Under the pieces are notes generated by a model. The model was given only the letters and a program-made list of their open reading frames with translations, searched no databases and was not told the DNA's origin. A stretch of DNA of 64,000 nt from an uncultured Salinisphaerales bacterium (GTDB lineage: Bacteria; Pseudomonadota; Gammaproteobacteria; Nevskiales; CAJXLF01): the NCBI GenBank assembly GCA_913055805.1, contig CAJXLF010000004.1, forward strand, positions 124,001 through 188,000. Direction: 5' to 3'. Shown piece after piece: positions 18,673 through 30,193 of the stretch. The translations under genes and the position numbers were made by a program. Position 1 is the stretch's first letter. Each line of letters starts with the position of its first letter.

Positions 18673-19454
18673 TGAATCCGCCCGCCCGCCCCCTGGAAGG
18701 GCGCAATATCATCGTCACCCGCCCGGCCTCGCAGGCCGGAGGTCTGCTGGCCCGCCTGGAAGCCCTGGGCGCACGCTGCAGCTGCCTCACGCTGTTTAAC
18801 ATAGAGCCGCTTGATTATTCACTGACGACGTCGGCAGATCAGTATGCGGGCGCCATCTTCACCAGCCGCAATGCAGTGCAATATTCCCCTTCATTGAGTC
18901 AATTGCCGGAAACGCTGCTGGCGGTCGGCCCCGGTACGGCTACCGCATTGCGGGATCGGGGGGCAAAAAACGTCATTGTGCCGGAAGACACGCGTACCGA
19001 AGGTTTGCTTGATCTACCCGGGTTGGCGGACATTCGCGACCAGCGCTGGCTGGTCATCAAGGGCGAGGGCGGCCGCAATACCCTGCTTGCATCACTGCGT
19101 TCGCGTGGTGCCAGGGTCGATAGTCTGAACGTCTATCGCCGTCTTCCTCTGCAGCAGGATCCGGCCCTGCTGCGAGAATATATCGCCGATGCCGATGCGC
19201 TTCTGATTTTCAGTGGTGAGGGTTTGCAACATCTCTGGCTGCAATGTCCCGAAGCGCTGCGTTCACGGCTTGCGGCTCTGCAACTGGTGGTGCCCAGCCC
19301 GCGTGTGGTAAAAATGGCGCAGGATATCGGCTTTACGGCCCCGGCCCGGCCGGCACGGAGGATGTCGGACGAGGAGCTGGTCGCTGCCCTGCAGTCGGCC
19401 ATGCAATCATTACCGGACAACGACAAGGGGAGAACCCCTGAGGATCATGACTGA
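18672..19454 (+). CDS. hemD: Uroporphyrinogen-III synthase
   Basis: Cyclises hydroxymethylbilane with ring-D inversion to uroporphyrinogen III. The 260-residue protein has the weakly conserved HemD pattern: IIVTRPASQAGGLLARLEALG at the N-terminus, IFTSRNAVQYSP, AVGPGTATALRDRG and LVIKGEGGRNTLLASLRSRGA with VYRR. Assignment relies on these motifs and on its place between hemC and hemX. It overlaps hemX by 8 bp. Confidence 0.94.
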   Translation: MNPPARPLEGRNIIVTRPASQAGGLLARLEALGARCSCLTLFNIEPLDYSLTTSADQYAGAIFTSRNAVQYSPSLSQLPETLLAVGPGTATALRDRGAKNVIVPEDTRTEGLLDLPGLADIRDQRWLVIKGEGGRNTLLASLRSRGARVDSLNVYRRLPLQQDPALLREYIADADALLIFSGEGLQHLWLQCPEALRSRLAALQLVVPSPRVVKMAQDIGFTAPARPARRMSDEELVAALQSAMQSLPDNDKGRTPEDHD

Positions 19455-20517
19455 CAACACCGCTGACAAGGCTGCTTCGCCGAAGAAATCCAGACGCCCG
19501 ATCATAGGCTGGGGGCTTTTTGCCTTTGTAACGCTCAGCCTGGCCATTTCGGCAGCCGTTGGCGCCTGGTACGTCTATCGCGATGCGGAGAAAGACCGCA
19601 CCCGCCTGCTGGCCACGCTGGACGAGATGACCATTCAGCTGGCCGAGCTGGAGAAACTCAAGGATACCCAGGCTGCGATTATCCGCGGTCAGGACGACGC
19701 CGCCAGTGCGCTGGCCTCCATGGCTTCGCGTATGGAGGAAAGCGAAAATGAAACCGCCCGGCTCGGCAACCTGGTTGAAGGCGGACGGCGCCACTGGCAG
19801 GTGGTGGAAATCGAACAGCTGCTGCTGATCGCCAATGACCGCCTGCAACTGCATCACGACCTGGCCGGCGCGCTGCATGCACTTAACATTGCCAATCAAC
19901 GCCTGGCCGATATTTCAGAACCGCGCCTGCTGCCGACGCGCAAGATTCTGGCCGAGGAAATTTCCGCGCTCAAGGCCGTGCCGGAAACCGACATACAATC
20001 CATGGTGCTGCAGATCACGGCGTTGATCACGCGGGCCGGCGAATTACCGTTGTCCAGTGATTTGCCGCGCAACTTTGAAAATATCGCCGTGCAACCCGAT
20101 ACGGCGCCGCAAACCACTACCGGATGGCGGCGTTTCGTCGATAAACTGCTGGTCGCCGCACGCGGTATGTTGCAGATTCGTCAGGCCGAACGACCTCTGG
20201 TTCCACTACTGCCTCCAGATCAGGAATTCTTCCTCAAGCAGAATCTGATTCTTAAACTGGAGACCGCAAGGCTGAGTCTGTTACAGCGTGATACGGCTTC
20301 CTTCCGCAGCGCACTGGATTCTGCGCGCGGCTGGCTCAAGGCCTTTTACAATCTCAGCGACAGCCGTGTGCAATCGGCCGTGGAAGAGGTTACCGCGCTG
20401 GGCCGCCAGGATCTGCGCTGGGCACAGCCGGATATTTCCGGCAGTCTGCAGGCCCTGCGCCGTTATTTGGCGCTTTCAGGCAGCAACGCCGGAACAGGGG
20501 AGCCTGTAACACAGTGA
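19447..20517 (+). CDS. hemX: HemX-like membrane protein
   Basis: 356-residue protein with one N-terminal transmembrane segment (about residues 18-41), a coiled coil (LLATLDEMTIQLAELEKLKD) and a long helical periplasmic part with HWQVVEIEQLLLIANDRLQL, the usual HemX signature. Although often annotated as uroporphyrin-III C-methyltransferase, it lacks a methyltransferase fold. A scaffold role in haem synthesis is inferred from its constant linkage to hemCD and hemY. Its stop overlaps the hemY GTG. Confidence 0.92.
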   Translation: MTDNTADKAASPKKSRRPIIGWGLFAFVTLSLAISAAVGAWYVYRDAEKDRTRLLATLDEMTIQLAELEKLKDTQAAIIRGQDDAASALASMASRMEESENETARLGNLVEGGRRHWQVVEIEQLLLIANDRLQLHHDLAGALHALNIANQRLADISEPRLLPTRKILAEEISALKAVPETDIQSMVLQITALITRAGELPLSSDLPRNFENIAVQPDTAPQTTTGWRRFVDKLLVAARGMLQIRQAERPLVPLLPPDQEFFLKQNLILKLETARLSLLQRDTASFRSALDSARGWLKAFYNLSDSRVQSAVEEVTALGRQDLRWAQPDISGSLQALRRYLALSGSNAGTGEPVTQ

Positions 20518-21704
20518 TTCGCGTTGTTCTGGGGCTGCTTTTCTTCGTCCTGTTCGGGGTGGGCCTCACCCTCTTCTTCAATCAGGACAACGGTTATGTG
20601 CTGATGCGCTACCAGGACACCGTGGTGGAAACCTCACTGGTGTTTTTCGTGGTCGCGCTGGTTATCGCCCTCTGGGCGCTGCTGTTTCTGTGGCGCATAG
20701 TACTGACCCTGCTTGGCCTGCCCACGGTTATTCCGGCCAGCTTCCGTGAACGCAAAATCAATCAGGCGCGTGATGCCCTTTTGCGCGGCCTGCGCCTTTA
20801 TCTGGAAGGCCGGTGGCGCGAAGCCGAAAGTGCGCTGAGCAGCAACCTCAAGGATCCGGGTACACGCCTTATCAACTTCCTGTTTGCCGCGCGCGCTGCC
20901 CAGTATCAACAACAGATCGAGCGCCGCGATCAGCATATTGAAGCTGCCCATGGCGCCAAACCCGGCTCCGAGACAGCGGTTCTACTCACCCAGGCGCGTC
21001 TGCAACTGCGCCAGAATCAGGACACCCAGGCGCTGGCCAGCCTGGAGCGTTTGTGGGAATCGCATCGGGATCACCCGGTCGTACTGGAACTGCTTTTGCA
21101 GACCCTGCAACGGCTCAAGGACTGGAACCGGCTGGAAGAGCTGCTTGCGGATGCGGAACGACTGGAAGCCGGCCCTGTACCCTGGCGGCGCGAACTTTCG
21201 ATCCAGACCTATCATGTAAAACTCAATCAGGCAGCGGAACGGGGTCTGGACGCACTCAGTGACAGCTGGGAAAAGCTGCCGCGCAAACTCAAGCGCAGCC
21301 CCAAGCTGCTGGAACTCTATGTGCAGCTACTCAGCCGCTTTGAAGCCGGACATAGTGAAGCCGTGCGTCTGGTCACGCAGAATCTCAAGCGTGGCTGGTA
21401 TCCCGCCCTTGCCCGTATTTTCTGTGAGCTGAAGACGGATAACGACACTGCACAACTGGCTGCCGTGGAAGAATGGATCAAGCAGCATGGTGAGCAAAAT
21501 GAACTGCTGCTGCTGGCTGGCCGCCTGTGCCTGAAGAACCAGTTATGGGGCCGGTCCCGCAGTCATCTGGAAACCCTGCTGAAGAAATCCCCGAGTCCGG
21601 AAGTCTGGTACGAAATGGGGCGGCTGTATGAAAAAACCGGTGATACCGCCAATGCCTGCAAGGCGTTCGCCAAGGGTCTGGGATTGAAACTGGAAGAACG
21701 CTAA
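20514..21704 (+). CDS. hemY: HemY-like TPR membrane protein
   Basis: 396-residue inner-membrane protein with two N-terminal hydrophobic segments (about residues 1-22 and 40-63), the HemY_N motif RERKINQARDALLRGLRLYLEGRWREAE and TPR repeats towards the C-terminus (VWYEMGRLYEKTGDTANACKAF). Function in haem metabolism is unproven; this is not the protoporphyrinogen oxidase of the same name. It starts at GTG 20514 overlapping the hemX stop, and converges with the ferredoxin-reductase gene with a 4-bp overlap of stops. Confidence 0.93.
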   Translation: MIRVVLGLLFFVLFGVGLTLFFNQDNGYVLMRYQDTVVETSLVFFVVALVIALWALLFLWRIVLTLLGLPTVIPASFRERKINQARDALLRGLRLYLEGRWREAESALSSNLKDPGTRLINFLFAARAAQYQQQIERRDQHIEAAHGAKPGSETAVLLTQARLQLRQNQDTQALASLERLWESHRDHPVVLELLLQTLQRLKDWNRLEELLADAERLEAGPVPWRRELSIQTYHVKLNQAAERGLDALSDSWEKLPRKLKRSPKLLELYVQLLSRFEAGHSEAVRLVTQNLKRGWYPALARIFCELKTDNDTAQLAAVEEWIKQHGEQNELLLLAGRLCLKNQLWGRSRSHLETLLKKSPSPEVWYEMGRLYEKTGDTANACKAFAKGLGLKLEER

Positions 21705-22750
21705 CCCGTCGAAGCTTCCTTGTCCGGCCAGGTCTGATAGGCGTAATCGAAGGAATCGTAGTGCAGCTGGCCGTCCGGCAAGCCCTGACTTGAAAACTGC
21801 TTGCTTGCAGCCTGTATCATCACCGGCGGACCGCTCATATAGACATCCAGATCCCGCATATCTGGGTGATCCTCTGCTACCGCCTCATGCACCAAGCCAC
21901 GTTTCCCTGGCCACTGATCCTCTTCCGTAGCTTCTGACAATACCGGTGTGAAGCGCAGAGACGGGTTTTTCGCCTGCCATTGCTCAGCCAGATCCGACAT
22001 ATACAGGTCACGGCGCGCTCTCACCCCCCAATAGAGGTGCATGGGACGGTCCAGTTTCCGCTCAAGAGCGTGTTCAATCATGCTCTTGATAGGCGCAAAT
22101 CCAGTTCCACCGGCCATAAAAACAATCGGACGTTCGTTATCTTCCCGCAAATAGAAGCCGCCCAGCGGCGCTTCCATGCGCAGCATGGCGCGATCCGTCA
22201 TTTCATTGAATACATGCGCTGTAAAACTGCCTTCCGGCACATGGCGCAGATGCAGCTCCAGAAGCCCGGTTCGGCGGAATTCAGCAGGTGAATTTGCAAT
22301 TGAGAAACTGCGGCGACGGCCATCCCGCAGGAGAAAATCCAGATACTGGCCCGCAAGGTATTCGAATGCCTCGCCTTTCGGCAGCCTCAGCCAAAGCGCC
22401 ATGACGTCATGACAGAGCTGCTCGCGGCGTTCGACCCGCACAGGCATGTTGCGGACCTGAATGGCGTGATGATCCGGCAGTTCTTCTACCTGTATTACCA
22501 GGTCGCTACGCGGACGTGCCTGACACAGCAGGGCATAACCCTCGGCTTTTTCCCGTTCGCTTAATGCAGGCGGATCGTAATCGTATTCGACTTCGCCACT
22601 AACGATACGGGCGCGGCAGGCGCCGCAGCCTCCACTCTGACAACCATAGGGCAGGCCGATTTCCTGATACAGGGCGGCTTCCAGCAGGGTTTCATCTTCC
22701 TGTACTTCGAACTGCCTTTGATTGTCCTGCAGGCTGACCTTATATGTCAT
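21701..22750 (-). CDS. [2Fe-2S] ferredoxin-NAD(P)H reductase fusion
   Basis: 349-residue electron-transfer flavoprotein. The plant-type ferredoxin domain has Cys37, Cys42, Cys45 and Cys76 (YGCQSGGCGACR; ALLCQARP). The FNR module follows with RRSFSIANSP for FAD and GGTGFAPIKSM for NAD(P)H, ending ...YMSGPPVMI. The layout matches proteins annotated as CDP-6-deoxy-delta-3,4-glucoseen reductase and the reductase parts of oxygenases; no dideoxysugar genes are nearby, so a general reductase role is more likely. ATG 22750 (MTYKVS) is preferred over an upstream in-frame start. Confidence 0.88.
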   Translation of the reverse strand: MTYKVSLQDNQRQFEVQEDETLLEAALYQEIGLPYGCQSGGCGACRARIVSGEVEYDYDPPALSEREKAEGYALLCQARPRSDLVIQVEELPDHHAIQVRNMPVRVERREQLCHDVMALWLRLPKGEAFEYLAGQYLDFLLRDGRRRSFSIANSPAEFRRTGLLELHLRHVPEGSFTAHVFNEMTDRAMLRMEAPLGGFYLREDNERPIVFMAGGTGFAPIKSMIEHALERKLDRPMHLYWGVRARRDLYMSDLAEQWQAKNPSLRFTPVLSEATEEDQWPGKRGLVHEAVAEDHPDMRDLDVYMSGPPVMIQAASKQFSSQGLPDGQLHYDSFDYAYQTWPDKEASTG

Positions 22751-22802
22751 AAGCTGCGGGCCCCGCATTAAGGCCACTTAAGTCAATGAAAATAAAAAGA
22801 TT

Positions 22803-25241
<2,439 letters not shown>

Positions 25242-25256
25242 TCAACCAACGCAAGA

Positions 25257-26330
25257 TTATATCACGCGCGCGATCCGACCTTGTTCCACGTGAAACCTTT
25301 TTTGCTCCACAGCCTCTGAAATCAGGGTTTCCTCCAGACAAGTGAGGAAACTCTGCAATCCCAGCTCGGTAATAACCTCCAGGAGTGTTTGTCGGTACTG
25401 CGGACCCAGTTCAGCGGCCAGGTCATCGACCAGCAGTACCGGCTTCTTGGCGCCCTGCCCGGCCAGCAAGGCTGCCTGCGCCAACATAAGACAACAGATC
25501 AACACCTTCTGTTCTCCACGTGACGCGCGCTGCTCTGCCTTGACCCCATGCCAGCGTATACGCAGGTCAGCCCGATGGGGTCCATGCATGGTGTAACCCA
25601 GTTGCCGATCCCTCTGTAATCCCGCATTCAGTGCCTGCGCATAGTCCATATCCCTGGGCCAGCCCGGTGTATAACGAATATCGATCTCCGCCGTATTGGG
25701 GAAGCGCTGAAGAAATGACGGTAACACCCGGTTAAGTTCGTCCACATAACGTTTCCGTGTTGCATCCACATGTGTCGCGGCTGTCAGAATATCGCGGTCC
25801 CAGGCGTGGATGACCTGGTCACTCGCATGCGAGCGCAAGGCAGAATTGCGCTGCTGCAGGGCCCGGCTATATCGCCGCCAGGCGGGGTAGAAGGCATGTT
25901 CCACGTGAAACACCCCCCAATCCAGGAAGCGGCGGCGCTGTGATGGTCCTTCGTCGAACAATGCATGCAGTGTAGGATCCAGTAATTGAACCGGCATGGC
26001 CCGGACCAGGTGAATCAGACGCGCCTCGGGATCACTGCTCAATTTGAAGCGCAATTCCTCATTGTCGCGTTCCAGGCCAATACTGAATGGCTGCCCATCA
26101 TCGTCCTGCACCCTTGAAAACACTGAAAGGGATTCCGCCTCATTGCGAATCAGCCGGGACTGGGGCGCGGATCGGAAAGAACGGCCGCGGGAGAGGAGAT
26201 AGACGGCTTCGAGAAGACTGGTTTTGCCGGAGCCATTGTCTCCCACAAAAACATTCAATCCAGGACCGGGCTCCAGATCGATTGCCTGCAAACAGCGCAG
26301 GTCGCGGATTCGCAGGCTGTTTAGATACAT
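25257..26330 (-). CDS. recF: DNA repair and replication protein RecF
   Basis: 357-residue SMC-like ATPase that helps load RecA at gaps with RecOR. Walker A is GDNGSGKTSLLEA, the signature region ASRGEQKVLICCLMLAQAALL, and Walker B LLVDDLAAELGP. It starts MYLNSLRIRDLRCLQ. A rho-independent terminator lies between dnaN and recF, so recF-gyrB may depend mostly on promoters within or after dnaN. Confidence 0.97.
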   Translation of the reverse strand: MYLNSLRIRDLRCLQAIDLEPGPGLNVFVGDNGSGKTSLLEAVYLLSRGRSFRSAPQSRLIRNEAESLSVFSRVQDDDGQPFSIGLERDNEELRFKLSSDPEARLIHLVRAMPVQLLDPTLHALFDEGPSQRRRFLDWGVFHVEHAFYPAWRRYSRALQQRNSALRSHASDQVIHAWDRDILTAATHVDATRKRYVDELNRVLPSFLQRFPNTAEIDIRYTPGWPRDMDYAQALNAGLQRDRQLGYTMHGPHRADLRIRWHGVKAEQRASRGEQKVLICCLMLAQAALLAGQGAKKPVLLVDDLAAELGPQYRQTLLEVITELGLQSFLTCLEETLISEAVEQKRFHVEQGRIARVI

Positions 26331-26399
26331 GACGCTAGTTTACTACGCCGTACCAGGGCGCGAATCTGCCAGGAATGCGCAGTTGCGTATGACTTGCCA

Positions 26400-26437
26400 A
26401 GAAAAACGGCGGCCTCTGCATCGAGCAGGCCGCCGTT
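26400..26437 (-). terminator. Rho-independent terminator after dnaN
   Basis: On the minus strand an 11-bp perfect stem AACGGCGGCCT/AGGCCGCCGTT closes an 11-nt loop and is followed by a T-run (GTTTTTC). It starts about 30 bp past the dnaN stop and would separate dnaN from recF. Confidence 0.8.
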
Positions 26438-26465
26438 GGTAACGGGTAGTTAATGCGGTAAACGA

Positions 26466-27566
26466 TCAGAGCCGCATCGGCATGACAACATAGCGACTGC
26501 TGTCGTCAGCAGGATCACTGAGCAGGCCGCTGCTGTCCGGACTGCTCAGTTCCATGGTGAACTGTTCGCCTTCCATCGCACCCAGGGCGTCCAGAAGATA
26601 ATTTACGTTGAAGCCGATTTCGATCGGGGTGCCGGAGTAGTCAACTTCCATATCCTCTTCGGCTTCCTCGTGATCCGGATTCTGAGCCTGCAGGCGCAGG
26701 CGCCCCTCGGCCAGACTCACACGCACACCACGGAACTTTTCATTGGACAGGATTGCCGTGCGCATGAGTGCCTGGCGCACCGGTTCGCGATCCCCCTGCA
26801 GGAGTTTGTCGCCCTCTTCAGGAATGACCCGCTCGTAATCAGGAAAACGCCCATCGATAAGTTTGGTGGTGAAACGGATAGCCCCGAGTTGCACCCGAAG
26901 GTGGTTGCCGGTCACAAACAGACGCAGTTCCTCCTGTCCTTCATCCAGCAGTCTTTGCAGTTCGGTAATAGCCTTGCGCGGGACAATGATCTGCAGACTG
27001 CCTTCAACGCCGAGATCAGCCTGCATATCGCTTAGTGCCAGGCGATGTCCGTCGGTGGCTACCGAGCGCAGGCGCTTGGGCGTTGCTTCCAGGAGCAGGC
27101 CATTCAGGTAATACCGCACATCCTGATGCGCCATGGCGAAGTGGGTGCGATCGATCAGTTTGCGCAGCCCGTCTCTGGACACATCAAACTGCTGCCCTTC
27201 TTCCAGACCCTCCAGCATGGGAAATTCGTCGGCCGACATGGTCGCCAGCACAAACCGGCTGCGGCCAGAACGCAGGGTCGCGCGTTGCTCGCTCAGTTCA
27301 AAGGAGATGCTCGCCCCATCAGGCAAACCACGACAGATATCGAACAGTTTGCGGGCAGGAACTGCCGCGGCTCCATCAGCCGCATCTTCCACAGGCAATC
27401 GGTTGATCAACTCAAGCTCCAGGTCGGTACCGGTCATTTCCAGTTCGTTGCCACTGACCTTGAGCAGCAGGTTGGAAAGAATCGGCATGGTCTGGCGTTT
27501 TTCGACTACGCCGACCACTGCCTGCAGAGCCTTGAACAGAGCATCACGCGAGGTGGTAAACCGCAT
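26466..27566 (-). CDS. dnaN: DNA polymerase III beta sliding clamp
   Basis: 366-residue clamp, the usual length. It begins MRFTTSRDALFKALQAVVGVVEKRQTMPIL-like sequence, has TDLELEL and SVATDGHRLALSDM, and ends with the conserved YVVMPMRL. It is 282 bp downstream of dnaA, an unusually long gap that is AT-rich and holds DnaA-box-like sequences. A terminator follows it. Confidence 0.98.
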   Translation of the reverse strand: MRFTTSRDALFKALQAVVGVVEKRQTMPILSNLLLKVSGNELEMTGTDLELELINRLPVEDAADGAAAVPARKLFDICRGLPDGASISFELSEQRATLRSGRSRFVLATMSADEFPMLEGLEEGQQFDVSRDGLRKLIDRTHFAMAHQDVRYYLNGLLLEATPKRLRSVATDGHRLALSDMQADLGVEGSLQIIVPRKAITELQRLLDEGQEELRLFVTGNHLRVQLGAIRFTTKLIDGRFPDYERVIPEEGDKLLQGDREPVRQALMRTAILSNEKFRGVRVSLAEGRLRLQAQNPDHEEAEEDMEVDYSGTPIEIGFNVNYLLDALGAMEGEQFTMELSSPDSSGLLSDPADDSSRYVVMPMRL

Positions 27567-27848
27567 GTCAACCTCTCTAGTTACTTCTTATATATAAGTT
27601 AAATACATGGTGGTAGTAATACTAACACCGCCAAATACATGTGGATAATAGTAAATTATCCTTTAAATTCAATATGTTAACAACGGCTAAAAGCTGTGTT
27701 AATGATTCCTGAAAACTGCCGTATAGCCTGTGGACAAAATGTGGCCATTTATTCAGCTCCCAGTTGCCCACCTTTTATACGGTGGTTTTCCAGAACGTTA
27801 TACACAGCTTTTGCTTTTGCGTGTCGTTAACCTCTACTCATCCTTTTA
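27567..27848. other. dnaA-dnaN intergenic region, candidate oriC part
   Basis: AT-rich 282-bp gap. DnaA boxes: TGTGGATAA at 27640-27648 (exact TTATCCACA on the minus strand), TTATACACA at 27798-27806 (exact to TTATNCACA), TGTGGACAA at 27729-27737 (one mismatch), and the weaker TGTGTTAAT at 27695-27703. AT-rich tracts lie near 27580-27625 and 27650-27685. It could be part of oriC, or it could serve dnaA/dnaN regulation. Confidence 0.55.
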
Positions 27849-29171
27849 TCAGTGACTCAGTATGCGCGACAGGTTGCTGTAATCTTCGTTGATGCGGCTA
27901 TCCGAATCACGCAACTCCTGAACTTTGCGGCAAGCGTGCAGCACCGTGGTGTGATCGCGCCCGCCAAAGGCCTCTCCGATTTCCGGCAGGCTGTGATTGG
28001 TCAGGTCCTTGGCCAGCGCCATGGCGATCTGCCGCGGCCGCGCCAGGGATCGGTTGCGGCGGGAAGACAGCAGATCCGAAACGCGGATCTTGTAATATTC
28101 CGCCACCGTCTTGATGATGTTTTCCAGGGTGATCAGACGATCGTGTACCGCCAGCATGTCCTGCAGCACCTGCTTGGCAAATTCGATGTCGATGGCAATA
28201 CCGGTAAACTGCGATCCCGCAATCAGCCGATGCAGGGCGCTTTCCAGATCGCGCACATTCGAGCGCACCCGCTTGGCCACGAAGAAAGCGACTTCCTGCG
28301 GCAGGCTGATGCCCGCCTGCTCGGCCTTGCTGATGAGAATGGCGACCCGGGTTTCCAGTTCCGGTGGCTCTACCGAGACTGACAGCCCCCAGGAAAAACG
28401 CGATTTCAGACGATCTTCCAGGTCATCCAGTTCCTTGGGGAAACGGTCACAGGTCAGCACGATCTGCTGCTTGCCTTCCAGCAGGGCATTGAAGGTGTGG
28501 AAGAACTCTTCCTGTGAACCCTTCTTGCCGGCGAAGAACTGGATATCGTCAATCAGCAGGGCATCGCAGGAGCGATAGAAACTCTTGAACTCGTCCATGC
28601 GGCTATGCCGGATGGCAGCCACCATTTCATTGACGAAACGTTCCGCCTGGCGATAGACCACGCGCGCCTTGGGATTGTGTTGCACCATGCGGTGCCCGAT
28701 GCCGTGCATGAGGTGAGTCTTACCCAGGCCCGAGCCGCCGTAGATCAGCAGCGGGTTATAAGAGCCGCCAGGATTATCGGCCACCTGCTCTGCCGCGGCG
28801 CGGGCAATGTGATTGGACTTGCCCTGCACGAAAGATTCAAAGGTGTACTTGGGGTCCAGGCGGGTGCCCAGGGTCACGGCCGCAGGAGTGGTGTCTTCTT
28901 CCTCTTCGGGCAGAGAAGGGATGACGCTGTTGCTGCCAATGCGCAGCCGAACCTGGGCGCCAGGGTCAACGCCACACTCGCCGACAACGCGATTAATCAG
29001 TGAAAGATAGTGTTGCTCAATCTGCTCGCGCACCATGGCGTTGGGCGCCAACAAGTCCAGACCGGAGTCGGTTTCAACAGCCTGCAGCGGCATGATCCAG
29101 GTGCCAAACTCCTTGTCTGACAACCTTTCTGAAAGTTTTTGTGTGCATTGTTGCCACAGGTTCGCCGACAA
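27849..29171 (-). CDS. dnaA: Chromosomal replication initiator DnaA
   Basis: 440-residue AAA+ initiator. Domain I begins [26 protein letters not shown]; Walker A is [13 protein letters not shown], Walker [13 protein letters not shown], and domain IV ends with the DnaA signature [15 protein letters not shown]. The start is TTG 29171 (reads MSANLWQQ): AGGAGGT lies seven bases upstream, whereas the open frame reaching 29471 has no family-like sequence before this codon. A TTG start may limit DnaA output. Confidence 0.96.
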   Translation of the reverse strand: MSANLWQQCTQKLSERLSDKEFGTWIMPLQAVETDSGLDLLAPNAMVREQIEQHYLSLINRVVGECGVDPGAQVRLRIGSNSVIPSLPEEEEDTTPAAVTLGTRLDPKYTFESFVQGKSNHIARAAAEQVADNPGGSYNPLLIYGGSGLGKTHLMHGIGHRMVQHNPKARVVYRQAERFVNEMVAAIRHSRMDEFKSFYRSCDALLIDDIQFFAGKKGSQEEFFHTFNALLEGKQQIVLTCDRFPKELDDLEDRLKSRFSWGLSVSVEPPELETRVAILISKAEQAGISLPQEVAFFVAKRVRSNVRDLESALHRLIAGSQFTGIAIDIEFAKQVLQDMLAVHDRLITLENIIKTVAEYYKIRVSDLLSSRRNRSLARPRQIAMALAKDLTNHSLPEIGEAFGGRDHTTVLHACRKVQELRDSDSRINEDYSNLSRILSH

Positions 29172-29275
29172 GGCACCTACCTCCTCTGGTATGTGATCAC
29201 GGCCCGGATACCGTCGGCATGGGCCGCAAACCTGGATGAAAAAATGGTCTGCCAGTCTAACGCGGAACCGGCAAG

Positions 29276-29284
29276 TTATCCACA
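29276..29284 (+). promoter_or_regulatory. DnaA box upstream of dnaA/rpmH
   Basis: TTATCCACA matches the consensus exactly. It lies in the 239-bp divergent space between dnaA and rpmH (29172-29410), where one origin of Pseudomonas-like genomes maps and where dnaA autoregulation is expected. Apart from this I see only a small TGGCC/GGCCA hairpin at 29382-29396 just before rpmH. Confidence 0.6.
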
Positions 29285-29410
29285 GGCTGTTTTTGTCTCT
29301 TTCCAAGCAGCTGATTTTGGTCAGAAAGCTTGAAAAAAGCGCACTTTGTAGGCAAACTACGCGGCCTTTTGATTCTTCGTATGGCCTTTGTGGCCAGTCA
29401 GGTGATAACC

Positions 29411-29545
29411 ATGAAGCGCACCTTTCAGCCCAGTAATCTCCGTCGCAAGCGTACCCACGGGTTCCGTGCACGCATGGCCACCAAGGGCGGCCGCAACGTC
29501 ATCAAGTCGCGCCGCGCCAAGGGCCGCGCACGCCTGTCCGCCTGA
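29411..29545 (+). CDS. rpmH: 50S ribosomal protein L34
   Basis: 44 residues, beginning [19 protein letters not shown] and ending RARLSA; exact family length and sequence. It is the first gene of the rightward rpmH-rnpA-yidD-yidC block. ATG 29411 has AGGTGA upstream. A longer in-frame extension to 29330 is rejected. Confidence 0.98.
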   Translation: MKRTFQPSNLRRKRTHGFRARMATKGGRNVIKSRRAKGRARLSA

Positions 29546-29564
29546 GCGGAGCCGTAGCTCTGCA

Positions 29565-29906
29565 GTGACCGATGCGCGATTCCCGGGCACTGCGCGCCTG
29601 CGTAATGCCCCGGAATTCAGGCAGGTACTGTCAAACGGCCGCCGCCGGCACGATGATTTCTTTACCGTCGTCGTACTGGCAAACGAACTGCAAAGGCCAC
29701 GCCTGGGTATTACCGTTTCCCGCCGAGCTGCCCGTCTTGCCGTGCAACGCAATCGCATCAAAAGACTGATACGCGAGAGCTATCGTCAGCAGATAGAAAC
29801 CCTGCCGGCCGTGGATATCGTGGTCATGGCAAAATCCCAGGCACGCGATGCAGATAACAGGACGCTGATCCAGAGTCTTGAATCGCATTGGCACCGACTG
29901 CGCTGA
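29565..29906 (+). CDS. rnpA: Ribonuclease P protein component
   Basis: 113-residue basic protein that assists the RNase P RNA in tRNA 5' maturation. The signature [13 protein letters not shown] is present, with [13 protein letters not shown] and [13 protein letters not shown] before it. GTG 29565 (VTDARFPGT) is taken as start: it lies 19 bp after rpmH with GGAG upstream. A longer open frame overlapping rpmH is not family-like. Confidence 0.95.
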   Translation: MTDARFPGTARLRNAPEFRQVLSNGRRRHDDFFTVVVLANELQRPRLGITVSRRAARLAVQRNRIKRLIRESYRQQIETLPAVDIVVMAKSQARDADNRTLIQSLESHWHRLR

Positions 29907-29914
29907 GAAACAAC

Positions 29915-30190
29915 ATGCGCACTCTGTTCATTTTTCTCATTCGCTTTTATCAGCAGCTGATCAGTCCCCTGCTCGGACCGCGCTGCCGTTACTATCCCAG
30001 CTGTTCGCATTATACGGTCGAAGCCATCGAGCGTTTCGGCGTTTTACGTGGAGGCTGGATGGCCCTGCGCCGTGTGCTGCGCTGTCATCCCGGCCGTCCG
30101 GGCGGGTATGATCCGGTGCCTGATCATTCACATCAGGCAGGTTGCTGCCACAGCAGCCAAACCACAAGACTGGAACACAAGGAATCCTGA
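29915..30190 (+). CDS. yidD: Membrane protein insertion efficiency factor YidD
   Basis: 91-residue protein with the family motif [37 protein letters not shown] split across residues 11-48; three cysteines ([21 protein letters not shown]) are as usual. ATG 29915 ([14 protein letters not shown]) is chosen over an upstream in-frame start. It assists YidC-dependent insertion. yidC starts 3 bp after it. Confidence 0.95.
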   Translation: MRTLFIFLIRFYQQLISPLLGPRCRYYPSCSHYTVEAIERFGVLRGGWMALRRVLRCHPGRPGGYDPVPDHSHQAGCCHSSQTTRLEHKES

Positions 30191-30193
30191 TTC

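Noticed and set aside
29172-29471. 100-codon N-terminal extension of dnaA
   Set aside because: No homology-like sequence, and a strong AGGAGGT sits just before TTG 29171; the extension would also cover the DnaA box and rpmH leader.
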